From CAZOIA01 sp964579675 (GTDB lineage Bacteria; Planctomycetota; Phycisphaerae; UBA1845; PWPN01): a stretch of DNA of 31,640 nucleotides. Below are positions 16,196 to 25,309 of the stretch, piece after piece (within the stretch, counting starts at the first letter, position 1; each line of letters begins with the position of its first letter). The notes beneath the pieces were generated by a model. It was not told where the DNA came from, searched no databases, and was given only the letters and a program-made list of their open reading frames with translations. Location of the stretch: NCBI GenBank assembly GCA_964579675.1, contig CAZOIA010000044.1, positions 1 through 31,640 on the forward strand, written 5' to 3'. The position numbers and the translations under genes are program-made.

Positions 16196-17959
16196 GTGTC
16201 TTTGGTTCCGGTGGTTATCGATTACGAGGTGTCGTACCCGTGCTTCGCGGGTGAGGGCGTTTCCCTTCTTACGTTGCCGCTCGGGGCGGGCTCGATCATG
16301 GACCACCTGCTCTCTGGCGTGGACGGGATCGGGCGCGAGGGAGTGTTGGTCATACCCAGCTACGGGGCCGGCGGTGACTACGAGGACCGGCTCCGTGCAG
16401 GGGCCTCCTCCGCCGTGCGGGTGCTGCCCCCGGATGAGTTTGCCTTGTTTCTCAGGGATTGCGAGACGTCGGACTACTTGCTCGTGGTTGAGCCGAGGCG
16501 TTGGCCGGTTGCCGGCCTCGAGTTGCCCGGAACCGTCGCTCGCCTTCGCGAGTATCGCGGGGCCACGCATGTGGTCGGCGTCGGCGCGGACACGGAAGGG
16601 ACACGGGAACTGGTGGAGTGCGACGCCGAGGGCGAAGTGAAACGGGTGCAGCGGTTCTACAACCTGGTAAGTTGGCCGGAGGTGGCCAGCACGGCGATCA
16701 CCTGTTCGCTCGTGCCGGCCCGGGCCGTTGCTGACATCCGGTTCACGTCTCTCATGGAGTTGCGGTCCGCATTGTCGGTCAGAGGTGCGCTGAGCCGTGA
16801 CGTTCCCACCAGCTCCGACGTCGTGGATCTGGCCGATGAGGGCGCGTTCCTGGCCGTTCACGAACGGGTGCTCGCCAGGACCTTCGACGGCGACTGTCCG
16901 CCGGGATTCTCGTCCCCGTCGCCTGAGGTGCTCGTGGGAGGCGGGTGCCGAGTTCACCCGTCGGCCCGGCTCGTCCCCCCGATCATCATCCAGCCCGGCG
17001 TGACGATCGAGGACGGGGTGACGGTCATCGGGCCGACGCTGGTCGGCCCGGGCAGTCGGATTGGCCGGGGGGCGATCGTGGCCCAAGCCGTACTGGTTGC
17101 AGATACGGTGGTGCCTTCAGGTGCGATGGTCCGGCACCGGGTGGTGTCCGGTCGAGGGGCGGAATCGGAGTTGGCCAAGCAGGACACGCCGGGTGAGCTT
17201 GCCTCGGCCCTGCCCGAGGCGATGAACAGCGGGACGGGCGCGGAGCCAAGCGGGGTTACGCCCGTTCCGAGGGAGGTCGCGCGCCGGGGCATGCATTTCA
17301 CCGCCAAGCGGGTGATGGACATGGTCTTGTCGGCGCTGGCCCTGTTGCTGCTCTCGCCGCTGCTGATAGTGGTGGCGATCCTGATCAAGCTGGACTCGCG
17401 GGGTCCCGTATTCTTCAAGCACTACCGCGAGCGCAAGGGCGGGAAGGAGTTCCCTTGCCTGAAGTTCCGCACGATGGTGGTTGATGCCCACTACCAGCAG
17501 CGCGCACTCTACGCCGACAATGAGGTGGACGGCCCACAGTTCAAGATCCGCGACGACCCGCGGGTGACCCGGGTCGGCCGGTGGCTCCGGGCGACCAATG
17601 TTGACGAACTTCCGCAGTTGATCAACGTGCTGCTGGGGCACATGAGCCTGGTCGGGCCCCGCCCTTCGCCGTTCCGGGAGAACCAGATCTGCGTGTCCTG
17701 GCGTCGGGCCCGGCTCTCGGTCCGCCCCGGGATCACGGGACTGTGGCAATTGTGCCGGGCCGGCGAGCGAGGGGGAGCATTTCATCAGTGGATCTACTAT
17801 GACATTATGTACGTACGCCACTTCTCGGTCTGGCTGGACATGAGGATCTTCCTGGCGACCGTCCTCTCACTGGGGGGGCAGCGGAACGTTCCGCTGTCCT
17901 GGCTGATCCCGACCGCCGGTCGGGATCCCGTCTATCTGGAGGAATCAGTCGCATCATAG
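16196..17959 (+). CDS. Fusion: degenerate nucleotidyltransferase/beta-helix and priming sugar transferase
   Basis: This 587-aa protein has three parts. Residues about 1-235 look like a remnant nucleotidyltransferase fold (VSLLTLPLGAGSIMDHLL; YLLVVEPRRW where NGD is expected). Residues about 243-325 form a hexapeptide beta-helix (IIIQPGVTIEDGVTVIGPTLVG). Residues about 366-565 form a bacterial sugar transferase of the WcaJ/WbaP/ExoY type. The last part shows KRVMDMVLSALALLLLSPLL (hydrophobic hairpin), GPVFFKHYRERKGG, FRTMVVDA, VDELPQLINVLLGHMSLVGPRP with the catalytic Asp-Glu pair at 470-471, and SVRPGITGLWQL. It would transfer a sugar-1-phosphate to undecaprenyl phosphate, starting repeat-unit synthesis. 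The GTG start has GGGG about 9 nt upstream. The fusion is unusual; the N-terminal half parallels the gene at 12509-13795. Confidence 0.85.
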   Translation: MSLVPVVIDYEVSYPCFAGEGVSLLTLPLGAGSIMDHLLSGVDGIGREGVLVIPSYGAGGDYEDRLRAGASSAVRVLPPDEFALFLRDCETSDYLLVVEPRRWPVAGLELPGTVARLREYRGATHVVGVGADTEGTRELVECDAEGEVKRVQRFYNLVSWPEVASTAITCSLVPARAVADIRFTSLMELRSALSVRGALSRDVPTSSDVVDLADEGAFLAVHERVLARTFDGDCPPGFSSPSPEVLVGGGCRVHPSARLVPPIIIQPGVTIEDGVTVIGPTLVGPGSRIGRGAIVAQAVLVADTVVPSGAMVRHRVVSGRGAESELAKQDTPGELASALPEAMNSGTGAEPSGVTPVPREVARRGMHFTAKRVMDMVLSALALLLLSPLLIVVAILIKLDSRGPVFFKHYRERKGGKEFPCLKFRTMVVDAHYQQRALYADNEVDGPQFKIRDDPRVTRVGRWLRATNVDELPQLINVLLGHMSLVGPRPSPFRENQICVSWRRARLSVRPGITGLWQLCRAGERGGAFHQWIYYDIMYVRHFSVWLDMRIFLATVLSLGGQRNVPLSWLIPTAGRDPVYLEESVAS

Positions 17960-18115
17960 TCGGCGGGTGGCTTGGGTCACTTGCCAGGGGCTTGCCGGCA
18001 TCCAGATTACTGGACGCCCGCATCCGCTTGTGTCGATATCTACTTGTTTCGCCGATGGGTCGGGACCCGGTCGGGCAAGGGGTGTGACTGGCACTGGATG
18101 AGGGCTTCAAAGGCC

Positions 18116-19348
18116 ATGGAAGGCAAGTGCGGGTGGCAACGGTCGGGGCCACGTCGGGGAATCGAGACGGTTGCACTGTGTGTCGTCGTGGTGCTTGGCG
18201 CGGGAGGTGTGGGGTGCAGCGACCACCGGATCAGCTTAGCTGAATTTCTGGCGATGGAACAGGAGATGCAGCAGGTTGCGACGACGCAGCCGGTGGCGCT
18301 TCCCGCGGAGGTGACCGAGGCGATCGACGAGCACCTGGGCCCCTACAAGGTGGGTCCAGGCGACGTGCTCAGCGTAAGCCTGATGGGTACCGAGCAGACG
18401 GGGATCCTGCCGCCGACCATTGCCCGCGTTACCCGAGATGGCGAAGCCGATCTGCCCATCGTGGGGCTGGTGAAGGTCACCGGCCTGGAACTCGAGGACG
18501 TGGAGACGGCGATCCGCCAAGCCTATGTCCCGAAGGTCTATCGGGAGGTGGTGGTCCACGTCGAGCCGATCTCGGTCGATACCACCAACGTTCTGGTTCT
18601 CGGGGCGGTCCAGGCCCCGGGGCTGGTTGCCCTTCGCCGCACCGAGCGCAACCTGCTGTTCGCGATCGTGGGTGCGGGGGGGGCGTCCGAGGCCTCGTCC
18701 GGGCAAGTGACGTTGCAGCGGCTGCGGCGTCCCGCCGAGGAGGTCATGCTGAACCTGCGGGATCCGGAAGAGCTGCGGGCAGCGCTGGCGTTGAATCCGC
18801 TCGAAGACGGCGACATTCTGAAGGTGCATGCGGCGATGCCGAACACGATATTCGTGGGGGGGCTGGTCAACGGGCCGCGCCCGCAAGTCTACGCGCCGGG
18901 CGTGAAGATGACGATGCTGCAGGTCATCGCGGCTTCCGGAGGGCTCCGGACGGACGTGACGCCTCGGGATGCAACATTGATGCGTCGGATGCCGGACGGT
19001 CGAGACGTTCAGGTCAAGCTTGACATGGATCGTATCTCAGCGGGAGGGGATCCGAACATCACACTGGCCGGTGGCGACATCCTCTGGGTGAACGAGACGA
19101 TCGAGACCAAGGTTCAAGATTGGATCAACCGCAACATCTTCTTCCGTGCGGGTGTGAGCGCGACGGCCGGCGCCAACTACGGCATCAACTATTCGAACAC
19201 GGGCCTTCATTACCTGAATGACACCGCGCGCCAGCGGGAGGGGGCGTATCAGGAGGGGGTTGGGACTCTCCAAGATCGTTTCGACCCGTTCGGCTTCCTG
19301 CTGCAACCCGTGACGACCCTGACCCCGGCGCCGGCAACCACGCCGTAG
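18116..19348 (+). CDS. Wza-type polysaccharide export protein (SLBB domains), probable lipoprotein
   Basis: This 410-aa protein begins with a basic stretch, a hydrophobic segment (VALCVVVVLGAGG) and Cys34 in GVGC, an imperfect lipobox suggesting an outer-membrane lipoprotein. The Poly_export motif YKVGPGDVLSVSLMG is at 77-91. Two SLBB-like domains follow (about 155-240 and 243-328), with VLGAVQAPGLVAL, FAIVGAGGASE, IFVGGLVNGPRPQVYAPG and VIAASGGLRTD. Such proteins form the channel through which polymer leaves the cell, working with the Wzz/kinase encoded upstream. The ATG at 18116 gives the shortest signal peptide; an ATG at 18098 and an unlikely long extension to 17972 are alternatives. The 156-nt gap before it has no clear promoter. 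The last roughly 65 residues (NRNIFFRAGV onward) are an unusual tail that I cannot assign. Confidence 0.85.
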   Translation: MEGKCGWQRSGPRRGIETVALCVVVVLGAGGVGCSDHRISLAEFLAMEQEMQQVATTQPVALPAEVTEAIDEHLGPYKVGPGDVLSVSLMGTEQTGILPPTIARVTRDGEADLPIVGLVKVTGLELEDVETAIRQAYVPKVYREVVVHVEPISVDTTNVLVLGAVQAPGLVALRRTERNLLFAIVGAGGASEASSGQVTLQRLRRPAEEVMLNLRDPEELRAALALNPLEDGDILKVHAAMPNTIFVGGLVNGPRPQVYAPGVKMTMLQVIAASGGLRTDVTPRDATLMRRMPDGRDVQVKLDMDRISAGGDPNITLAGGDILWVNETIETKVQDWINRNIFFRAGVSATAGANYGINYSNTGLHYLNDTARQREGAYQEGVGTLQDRFDPFGFLLQPVTTLTPAPATTP

Positions 19349-19376
19349 GAACAGACTGGTTCCAAATCGATCATCG

Positions 19377-20558
19377 ATGATTTCCACTATCGTACCCCGA
19401 CGCGACTTGTCCGGTCAGGATCTCGCTGCCGTTGCGTCTGAACTGCGCTCGCTGGCCATTCGCGCGTTGAAGCGGATGTACCGCCCCCGGGAGCGGCTGT
19501 TCGCGTTTCGACTGCGCCGGGAGGGGGGCAGGGATGTCCTGGAGGGGATCAGCCGACGTTACACGGCAACGGTGTTGATCGGGCTGGCGGGCGAAGCGGA
19601 GGAGGTTGCATCCGAGGTTCTGGGCGGGGGCGACGTCTATGCGTCGTGCGGGCGTCTGCTCGAAGCGATCGGGCAGGCCTGCGATCTCGGGGAGGTGGCG
19701 CTCACGCTCTGGGCGGCCCGGTGCACCCGGCATCCCGACGTCTCGAAGGCCCTTGAACGGATGCGGTCGATGGATCCGGACACCGGGCATTATCGTACGG
19801 TGGAACTGGCGTGGTCGCTGGCGGCACTGGTTGTCGGTGACGGCGGGGCGGCGGACGAGGCCCTGGCCCGGGCGATCGCCCGGCGGCTGTTGGCGTCGCT
19901 GGGGGAGGGGTCGGCACTGTTCCCGCACTGGCCCGATGGGGCACAGGTGTCGCGTCTGCGCGGGCACGTGAGCTGCTTTGCCGATGTGGTCTACCCGATC
20001 CAGGCGCTCTCGCACTATCACCAGGCGACCGGGGATGCCGAAGCGATCGAGGCGGCCCGCCGTTGTGCCGGGCAGATGTGTGAGCTCCAGGGCCCGGATG
20101 GGCAATGGTGGTGGCATTACGATGTCCGCACGGGCCGGGTGGTCGAGCAGTTTCCCGTCTACGCGGTACATCAGGACGCGATGGCGCCGATGGCCCTGTT
20201 TGCCCTTGAGGAGGCGTGCGGCGTGCAGCACCGCGGGGCGATCGAGCGGGGTATCCACTGGCTGATCGATCCGCCGGGGATGTCGGGCTCGCTCATCGAC
20301 CGGCGGGCGGATGTCATCTGGCGGAAGGTCGCCCGACACGAGCCGGCAAAACTTGTCCGCGGTGTCCAGGCGGCGGCGAGTCGTTTGCACCCGAGTTTGC
20401 GGGTGCCGGGAGTGAATCTCGTCTTACCCCCGGGTCGCGTTGATTATGAGAGTCGGCCCAACCACAAGGGCTGGATACACCACGCCTGGCCCGAGCGGCG
20501 CGTCGAGCAGATTGGGAAGCTGGAAGCAAAGAGTGAGAAGCAGGAAGCGAGAACGTGA
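19377..20558 (+). CDS. Uncharacterised alpha-helical EPS-locus protein (alpha/alpha-toroid-like)
   Basis: I cannot name this 393-aa protein. It is rich in helices with small residues and has paired-helix spacing like terpene-cyclase or glycosidase alpha/alpha barrels. Notable segments are FPHWPDGAQVSRLRGHVSCFADVVYPIQAL (about 182-211), GPDGQWWWHYDVRTGRVVEQFPVYAVHQDAMAPMAL (about 239-274) and IDRRADVIWRKVARHEP. The clustered Trp, His, Asp and Tyr look like a carbohydrate-binding or catalytic cleft. There is no signal peptide or membrane segment. The start is the ATG at 19377, 28 nt after the export gene, without a convincing ribosome site. The last 18 residues (KLEAKSEKQEAR) come from a low-complexity AAGC/GAAG stretch. 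Its place between export and glycosyltransferase genes suggests a part in polymer processing, by inference only. Confidence 0.7.
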   Translation: MISTIVPRRDLSGQDLAAVASELRSLAIRALKRMYRPRERLFAFRLRREGGRDVLEGISRRYTATVLIGLAGEAEEVASEVLGGGDVYASCGRLLEAIGQACDLGEVALTLWAARCTRHPDVSKALERMRSMDPDTGHYRTVELAWSLAALVVGDGGAADEALARAIARRLLASLGEGSALFPHWPDGAQVSRLRGHVSCFADVVYPIQALSHYHQATGDAEAIEAARRCAGQMCELQGPDGQWWWHYDVRTGRVVEQFPVYAVHQDAMAPMALFALEEACGVQHRGAIERGIHWLIDPPGMSGSLIDRRADVIWRKVARHEPAKLVRGVQAAASRLHPSLRVPGVNLVLPPGRVDYESRPNHKGWIHHAWPERRVEQIGKLEAKSEKQEART

Positions 20559-20669
20559 GAAGGCGGAAACAGGGCGGGCATTCGCTGTTTCTCCCTGGCA
20601 CCGTGATATCCGGGCACCTTCGTAGCTTGCCGCTTTCGCACCAGCGGGATCAGGCAAATCGAGGCGAAC

Positions 20670-21446
20670 ATGAAGAACGGCTGGCCCACGCGTCACCTGT
20701 TCGGAGTTCCGATCCAGGCGCTGACGATGCATCAGGTGCTGTCGATCGTGGACGAGACGATCGACCGCCGAGGTCGGTTGCTGATCGGGGTTGTGAATGC
20801 AGCCAAGCTGGTGAACATGGGGCGGGACGAGGTCCTGGGCCGATCGGTGCTCGGTACCGACATGATCCTGGCCGACGGGATGGCGGTGGTGTGGGCGTGT
20901 CGGCTGCTGGGCCGACGGTTGCCGGAGCGTGTACCCGGCGTGGACCTGATGCACCGGATGCTGGCCCGCGGCGCGGAACGCGGTTACCGGGTTTTCTGCC
21001 TGGGGGCGACGGAGGAGGTTCTGTCGGTGGCGGTGAAGCGGATGAAGCGGGAGCATCCCGGCGTGGTGATCGCCGGCTATCACCACGGCTATTTCGATCC
21101 CGACCAGGAACCGGACATCGTTGAGAAGATCCGTGCCCGCCGTCCGGACATTCTCCTTGTGGCCATAACCTCCCCCAAGAAGGAGCGATTCCTTGCCCGC
21201 TGGTCGGAGGAGATTGGCGTGCCGGTCTGTCACGGCGTTGGCGGGGCGTTCGACGTGCTGGCGGGCAAGGTCAAGCGGGCCCCTCAGGCATGGCAGCGGC
21301 TGGGCCTGGAATGGCTGTATCGCGTGGTGCAGGAGCCACGCCGCATGTGGCGGCGGTACCTGGTGACGAACACGCTGTTCTGCTACATGGTGCTGTCCGA
21401 ACTGCTCGGCCGAAACCGGCCGGCGGGAATGTCCTGTGGAAGGTAA
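20670..21446 (+). CDS. WecB/TagA/CpsF-family glycosyltransferase
   Basis: This 258-aa protein has the full family signature: FGVPIQALTMHQVL, VVNAAKLVNM (about 41-50), DMILADGMAVVWACRLLG with Asp69 as the probable catalytic base, ERVPGVDLMHRML, VFCLGATEEVL, DILLVAITSPKKERFL, and GVGGAFDVLAGKVKRAPQAWQRLGLEWLYRVVQEPRRMWRRY. The family transfers N-acetylmannosamine(uronate) or similar sugars onto a lipid-linked acceptor, often as the second sugar of a repeat unit. The C-terminal basic and hydrophobic tail fits a membrane-surface enzyme. The ATG at 20670 has GAGGCG upstream. The 111 nt before it hold low-complexity GAAG sequence and no promoter that I can support. Confidence 0.92.
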   Translation: MKNGWPTRHLFGVPIQALTMHQVLSIVDETIDRRGRLLIGVVNAAKLVNMGRDEVLGRSVLGTDMILADGMAVVWACRLLGRRLPERVPGVDLMHRMLARGAERGYRVFCLGATEEVLSVAVKRMKREHPGVVIAGYHHGYFDPDQEPDIVEKIRARRPDILLVAITSPKKERFLARWSEEIGVPVCHGVGGAFDVLAGKVKRAPQAWQRLGLEWLYRVVQEPRRMWRRYLVTNTLFCYMVLSELLGRNRPAGMSCGR

Positions 21447-21496
21447 CTCGTCCTCGAACGATTCTCTTGTTGAGCTGGCCAATAGTGCGAGGGCAA

Positions 21497-22729
21497 GTGT
21501 TTGACATCGCGCAGCGCGCACCTGAAATTGCCGAGCTCCGCCGTTCCGTCGGGCGCCAACAGCCCACGGTCATCCTATTGATCAGCAATCTCGAGTATGG
21601 GGGAGCCCAGCGCCAGGTGGTCGAGCTGGCCAATCGGATGAACGCCTCGGCGATCGAAACGCACATTTGTTGTCTGTCCGACTACGTGCCGCTGGCACGC
21701 GGTCTTCGTGATGCCGCTAGCCGCCTGCACATCGTCCGGAAGCGCTGGAAGTTCGATCTCGGTGTCGTGCATCGGTTTGCCAGACTGATCGAGCGACTCG
21801 GAGCCGACGTGGTCCATGCGTTCCTCTTTGATGCCGAGATCACGGCTCGCCTTGCCGGTCGCCTGAACGGCCGGGTTGCCGTCATCGGCTCGGAACGCAA
21901 TACCGACTACAGGCGAAAATGGCGCCACACGGTGGCCCTACGACTGACCCAGGGCTGCTTCGACGCGATCATCGCCAACTCCCACGCCGGTAAGCGGTTT
22001 CAGATTCGCACACTGGGTATCAGTCCGGATCGGATCTTTGTGGTTCCCAATGGCGTGGACGCAGACCGGTTCGTGCCGGGTTCGCCGGGTGATCTGAGAA
22101 CGGAGCTTGGCATTCCCCAGGACGCGAAGGTTGTGGGCATGTTCAGCAGCTTTAAGGTGCAGAAGAACCACCCGATGTTCTTTCGGATGGCGCAGCGGGT
22201 GCTGGAAATCGAGCCCAGGGCGCGGTTCCTGTGCGTCGGGGATGCCCTGCACCGGGGCCTGCAGTCCTCGGATCGATACCACCGGGAGATGGCGGAGATG
22301 ATAGACTCACTGGGGCTGTCTGAGGCCGTGCGCTGTCTGGGCAATCGGGATGACGCGGCCGATCTGTATAACTTGTGTTCGGTGACGGTGCTGACCTCGA
22401 AGCGCGAGGGCACGCCAAACGTCCTGCTTGAATCGATGGCGTGCGGCGTGCCGGTGGTCGCGACGGACGTTGCGGACAATGCCATCGTGGTTCCCGAAGG
22501 GCGGGTCGGCTATGTGGTGCCTTATGACGATGACCGGGCGATGGCAGGTCGGGTGGTGCAGCTCCTGTCGGACGATGATGCGAGGCGATCGCTCGGGGCC
22601 TCCGCCCGGGCGTGGGTCGCCGGCGAGTTTTCGTTGAGTGTCCTGCAGCGCAAGACGATCGCGGTGTATGCCAAGGTGCTTCAGCGCCGGCGTGGTCTGC
22701 GGCGTAGGTACGTAGATGCCACGCGCTGA
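21497..22729 (+). CDS. GT4-family glycosyltransferase
   Basis: About 410 aa. The N-terminal acceptor domain opens with VILLISNLEYGGAQRQVVELANRM, a typical GT-B start. The C-terminal donor domain has IFVVPNGVDADRFVPGS, VVGMFSSFKVQKNHPMFFRMAQ, and SKREGTPNVLLESMACGVPVVATDVADN, which contains the EX7E motif of retaining GT4 enzymes. It should add a sugar from a nucleotide donor to the growing lipid-linked unit in the cytoplasm. The frame is open back to 21290 across the end of the WecB-like gene, but that extension is shadow-like. The GTG at 21497, with GAGGG a few bases upstream, is the best start; GTG 21485 and TTG 21470 are alternatives. The end overlaps the next gene by 14 nt. Confidence 0.85.
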   Translation: MFDIAQRAPEIAELRRSVGRQQPTVILLISNLEYGGAQRQVVELANRMNASAIETHICCLSDYVPLARGLRDAASRLHIVRKRWKFDLGVVHRFARLIERLGADVVHAFLFDAEITARLAGRLNGRVAVIGSERNTDYRRKWRHTVALRLTQGCFDAIIANSHAGKRFQIRTLGISPDRIFVVPNGVDADRFVPGSPGDLRTELGIPQDAKVVGMFSSFKVQKNHPMFFRMAQRVLEIEPRARFLCVGDALHRGLQSSDRYHREMAEMIDSLGLSEAVRCLGNRDDAADLYNLCSVTVLTSKREGTPNVLLESMACGVPVVATDVADNAIVVPEGRVGYVVPYDDDRAMAGRVVQLLSDDDARRSLGASARAWVAGEFSLSVLQRKTIAVYAKVLQRRRGLRRRYVDATR

Positions 22730-24017
22730 CGCGCTGACGGCTGGACAGGTGGCGTCCCTGGGGGAGATGGCGCGCCAGGAACCAAAGGTCATGAACGTGT
22801 CCCTGCGGCGCATGCCCTTTCCGTACAAGTCGATGCTGGCGATCTGCAGTGACCTGGACGAGACGCCGGACCGGCACGTGTACCGGCAGATCATGCGGTT
22901 CCTGAACACGACGGACACCACCTGCATGGGGCCGGGCGTGGGCCTGGAAGTCGGCAACAGTATCTACTTCGACATGCCGCCTGATCAGTTCGCCTACTGG
23001 AACACGGACGAGGCGGGGCGGGCGACTGTGCGGGAATTCATCCAGAGCGGCCACGTGGACGTGCTGCACTCGTACGGCGAGCTGGCCACCACCCGCGGCG
23101 ATGCGGAAAGGGCGCTGGAGGAGCTCGATCGCTATGGCTGCCGGCTTCGGGTCTGGGTGGATCACTCCACCGCGGCAAGCAACTTCGGGGCGGACATCAT
23201 GCGTGGCCAGGGCGATGTTCCGGGCTCGCCGGTGTACCACGCCGATGTGACAACGGCACATGGCGTGCGGTACGTCTGGCGTGGCCGCGTGACCAGTATC
23301 ACGGGTCAGGACGTTCCGGCTCGGCTGGCCGGGATCTTCGACGGCAGCCACCCGTTCGCGTCGGGCCGAACGCTGGCTAAGGAAGCGGCCAAGCGGGTGC
23401 TTGCGCGATTGGGCAACGGCAAGTACAGCCTGCATGGCCCGAATCGGGTCTTGCGGGCCGATCGGCTTCGAGACGGGCGGCCGGTCTACGAGTTCCTGCG
23501 GTGCAACCCTTACTGGGGTGACGTCGGCGGGGCGGCGACAGCCGCGGGAATCGCCGAGGTGCTGACCGAGTCGTTCCTGAATCGTCTCGTCGATCGCGAG
23601 GGCATCTGCGTTCTCTATACGCACCTGGGCAAGATCGCGAACCGCGACGAGCCTTTCGCTGAACCTGCGAGAAGCGCACTGCAGCGTCTGGCTCGTTATC
23701 ACCACGATCACAAGGTTCTGGTAACGACAACCTATCGCCTCCTGCGATACCTGAGGGTGCGGGATTCGCTACGATATCGGGCTGAGCGTGTGGGGCAGCG
23801 GCTAATGGTCACCATCGAGCGGCTGGAAGACTCAGTTCTCGGTACCGCTCGCCCATCGCTAGATGACATTCAGGGCATCACTCTCGTCGCGACGGGGCGA
23901 GAAGAGGTAGAGGTAAGCATTCACGGCGGGGCGAGCGTCGACTGTGAGACGACGCGTTCGGGCGAGGTAGCGCATGTGGTGATTCCCTGGGAGCGTCTGG
24001 TGTTGCCCGATTCCTGA
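22716..24017 (+). CDS. Polysaccharide-deacetylase-like protein of EPS loci
   Basis: This 433-aa protein carries MLAICSDLDET (41-50), resembling the metal-binding Asp-Asp start of NodB-type deacetylases. It continues with FLNTTDTTCMGPGVGLEVGNS, REFIQSGHVDVLHSYGEL (His113 and His118 as candidate ligands), WVDHSTAASNFGAD, NPYWGDVGG and TESFLNRLVDREGICVLYTHLGK. This layout fits a NodB-like barrel that may remove acetyl groups from the polymer, although the match to classical motifs is partial. There is no signal peptide, so it may act in the cytoplasm on lipid-linked sugars. The ATG at 22716 overlaps the previous gene by 14 nt and has AGGTAC upstream; ATG 22791 (MNVSLRRMPF) is a reasonable alternative. 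The C-terminal 80 residues look like a small beta domain. Confidence 0.65.
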   Translation: MPRADALTAGQVASLGEMARQEPKVMNVSLRRMPFPYKSMLAICSDLDETPDRHVYRQIMRFLNTTDTTCMGPGVGLEVGNSIYFDMPPDQFAYWNTDEAGRATVREFIQSGHVDVLHSYGELATTRGDAERALEELDRYGCRLRVWVDHSTAASNFGADIMRGQGDVPGSPVYHADVTTAHGVRYVWRGRVTSITGQDVPARLAGIFDGSHPFASGRTLAKEAAKRVLARLGNGKYSLHGPNRVLRADRLRDGRPVYEFLRCNPYWGDVGGAATAAGIAEVLTESFLNRLVDREGICVLYTHLGKIANRDEPFAEPARSALQRLARYHHDHKVLVTTTYRLLRYLRVRDSLRYRAERVGQRLMVTIERLEDSVLGTARPSLDDIQGITLVATGREEVEVSIHGGASVDCETTRSGEVAHVVIPWERLVLPDS

Positions 24018-24046
24018 GCGGAGCCAAGGCGCCGGAGCGGTAGGCA

Positions 24047-25288
24047 GTGCTTTGTTCGTTGGCGGCTCGCGTGGTTCTGCTGACCAGCTTCGGCGTGGCC
24101 CTGTTCGTGGCCAGGATGGGTCGGGTGTTCTCACGACGGCGGCATGCACCTGCTCGATGCATCGTGGCGACCGGCACCTTCTATAGCCGGAATTGGTTTC
24201 TGTCGCATGCGGTCCCGCTCTCCCAAAGCGGCGTCGATAACGTGGTTTTCGTGGCTGATGAACCTCAGGCAGGGGTGGCGGGTCTGCACTTCGCGTGTCC
24301 GCCGCGGTGGGTCTCGAAGCTGCTCGGCCGGGCACTGTCCAAGTTCATCTGGATGGTCGTGGCTGGGTTCCGTTACAGGCCCGACCTGTATATGGGGTTC
24401 CACATATTCCCCGGGGCCCTGACCGCGCTGATTGTCAGCAGGTTGTTCGGGCGTCCTGCGTGTTATCAGATGACCGGTGGTCCGATCGAGGTGATCGGCG
24501 GGGGCTTCAGCGCGGAGAATCCGGTCATGAAGCTTCTGGACGGAGCGTCGAAGCGCCTGGAGCGCTGGGCCCTGTCGGTGGTAAGGGAGTTCGATCTGGT
24601 CGTGGTTCGCGGCCGCAGGGCGGCTGAGTATCTGGCTTCACACGGGGTGGCCCGGGTGGCAGTCATCACCGGCAGCGTTGAAGTGCCGCCGATAGCGGAG
24701 CCCCGTGGCCGCCCGATCGAAATGGTCTTCGTCGGCCGACTGACGGAGATCAAGCAGCCCGAGCAGTTTCTCGAAATCGCCGCTCGGGTCAAAGAGCACC
24801 GGCGGGATCTGCGGGCGGTTGTTGTGGGGGACGGCCCCGAACTGCCCCGTCTTGGAGACCTCAGTGTGGCACGCGATCTGGCAGACAACGTGAGCTTCCT
24901 GGGGCAACTCGACAATGTGGCCGAGATCCTGAAGCAGTCGAAGGTATTCGTTTTGACCTCCAGGTCCGAAGGGCTTTCGATCTCCATGCTGGAGGCGATG
25001 GCTTGGGGAGTGCCTGTGGTGGCGGCCGATGTCGGCGAACTTGGGGATCTGGTCGTCAACGGCCAGACGGGTTGGCTGGTGCACCCCGGTGCCATCGATG
25101 ATTACCGCCGACGGATTGTGGAACTCTTGGATGACGAGGACCTGCGTTGCCGGCTCTCGTCGAATGCGCGCGTTGCGGCAAAGGCGGCAGCGTCACGGGA
25201 AAACGTGGCGGCTCGCTGGCGTAAGGTGTTTGCTCGGGTGTTGCCGCAGGGCGGTCCGGAGCGTGGGTGCTCGTCGAAGGGGCACTGA
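24047..25288 (+). CDS. GT4-family glycosyltransferase (first of two paralogues)
   Basis: This 413-aa protein has an N-terminal hydrophobic segment (about 4-22) that may anchor it to the membrane. The GT-B N-domain shows VATGTFYSRNWFLSHAVPLS, PDLYMGFHIFPGAL and CYQMTGGPIEVIGGG. The C-domain shows MVFVGRLTEIKQPEQFLEIA, VVVGDGPELPRL and SRSEGLSISMLEAMAWGVPVVAADVGELGDLV with the EX7E motif. It is clearly related along its whole length to the protein at 27189-28439. The GTG start at 24047 has GGAG and TAGG upstream. Donor and acceptor sugars cannot be named. Confidence 0.88.
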   Translation: MLCSLAARVVLLTSFGVALFVARMGRVFSRRRHAPARCIVATGTFYSRNWFLSHAVPLSQSGVDNVVFVADEPQAGVAGLHFACPPRWVSKLLGRALSKFIWMVVAGFRYRPDLYMGFHIFPGALTALIVSRLFGRPACYQMTGGPIEVIGGGFSAENPVMKLLDGASKRLERWALSVVREFDLVVVRGRRAAEYLASHGVARVAVITGSVEVPPIAEPRGRPIEMVFVGRLTEIKQPEQFLEIAARVKEHRRDLRAVVVGDGPELPRLGDLSVARDLADNVSFLGQLDNVAEILKQSKVFVLTSRSEGLSISMLEAMAWGVPVVAADVGELGDLVVNGQTGWLVHPGAIDDYRRRIVELLDDEDLRCRLSSNARVAAKAAASRENVAARWRKVFARVLPQGGPERGCSSKGH

Positions 25289-25309
25289 CGGCCAATGGGA
25301 GAGCCGGGC

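Noticed and set aside
17968..17985. Sigma-54-like TGGC...TTGC before the Wza-type gene
   Set aside because: The GG and GC elements are 12 nt apart instead of the required 10.
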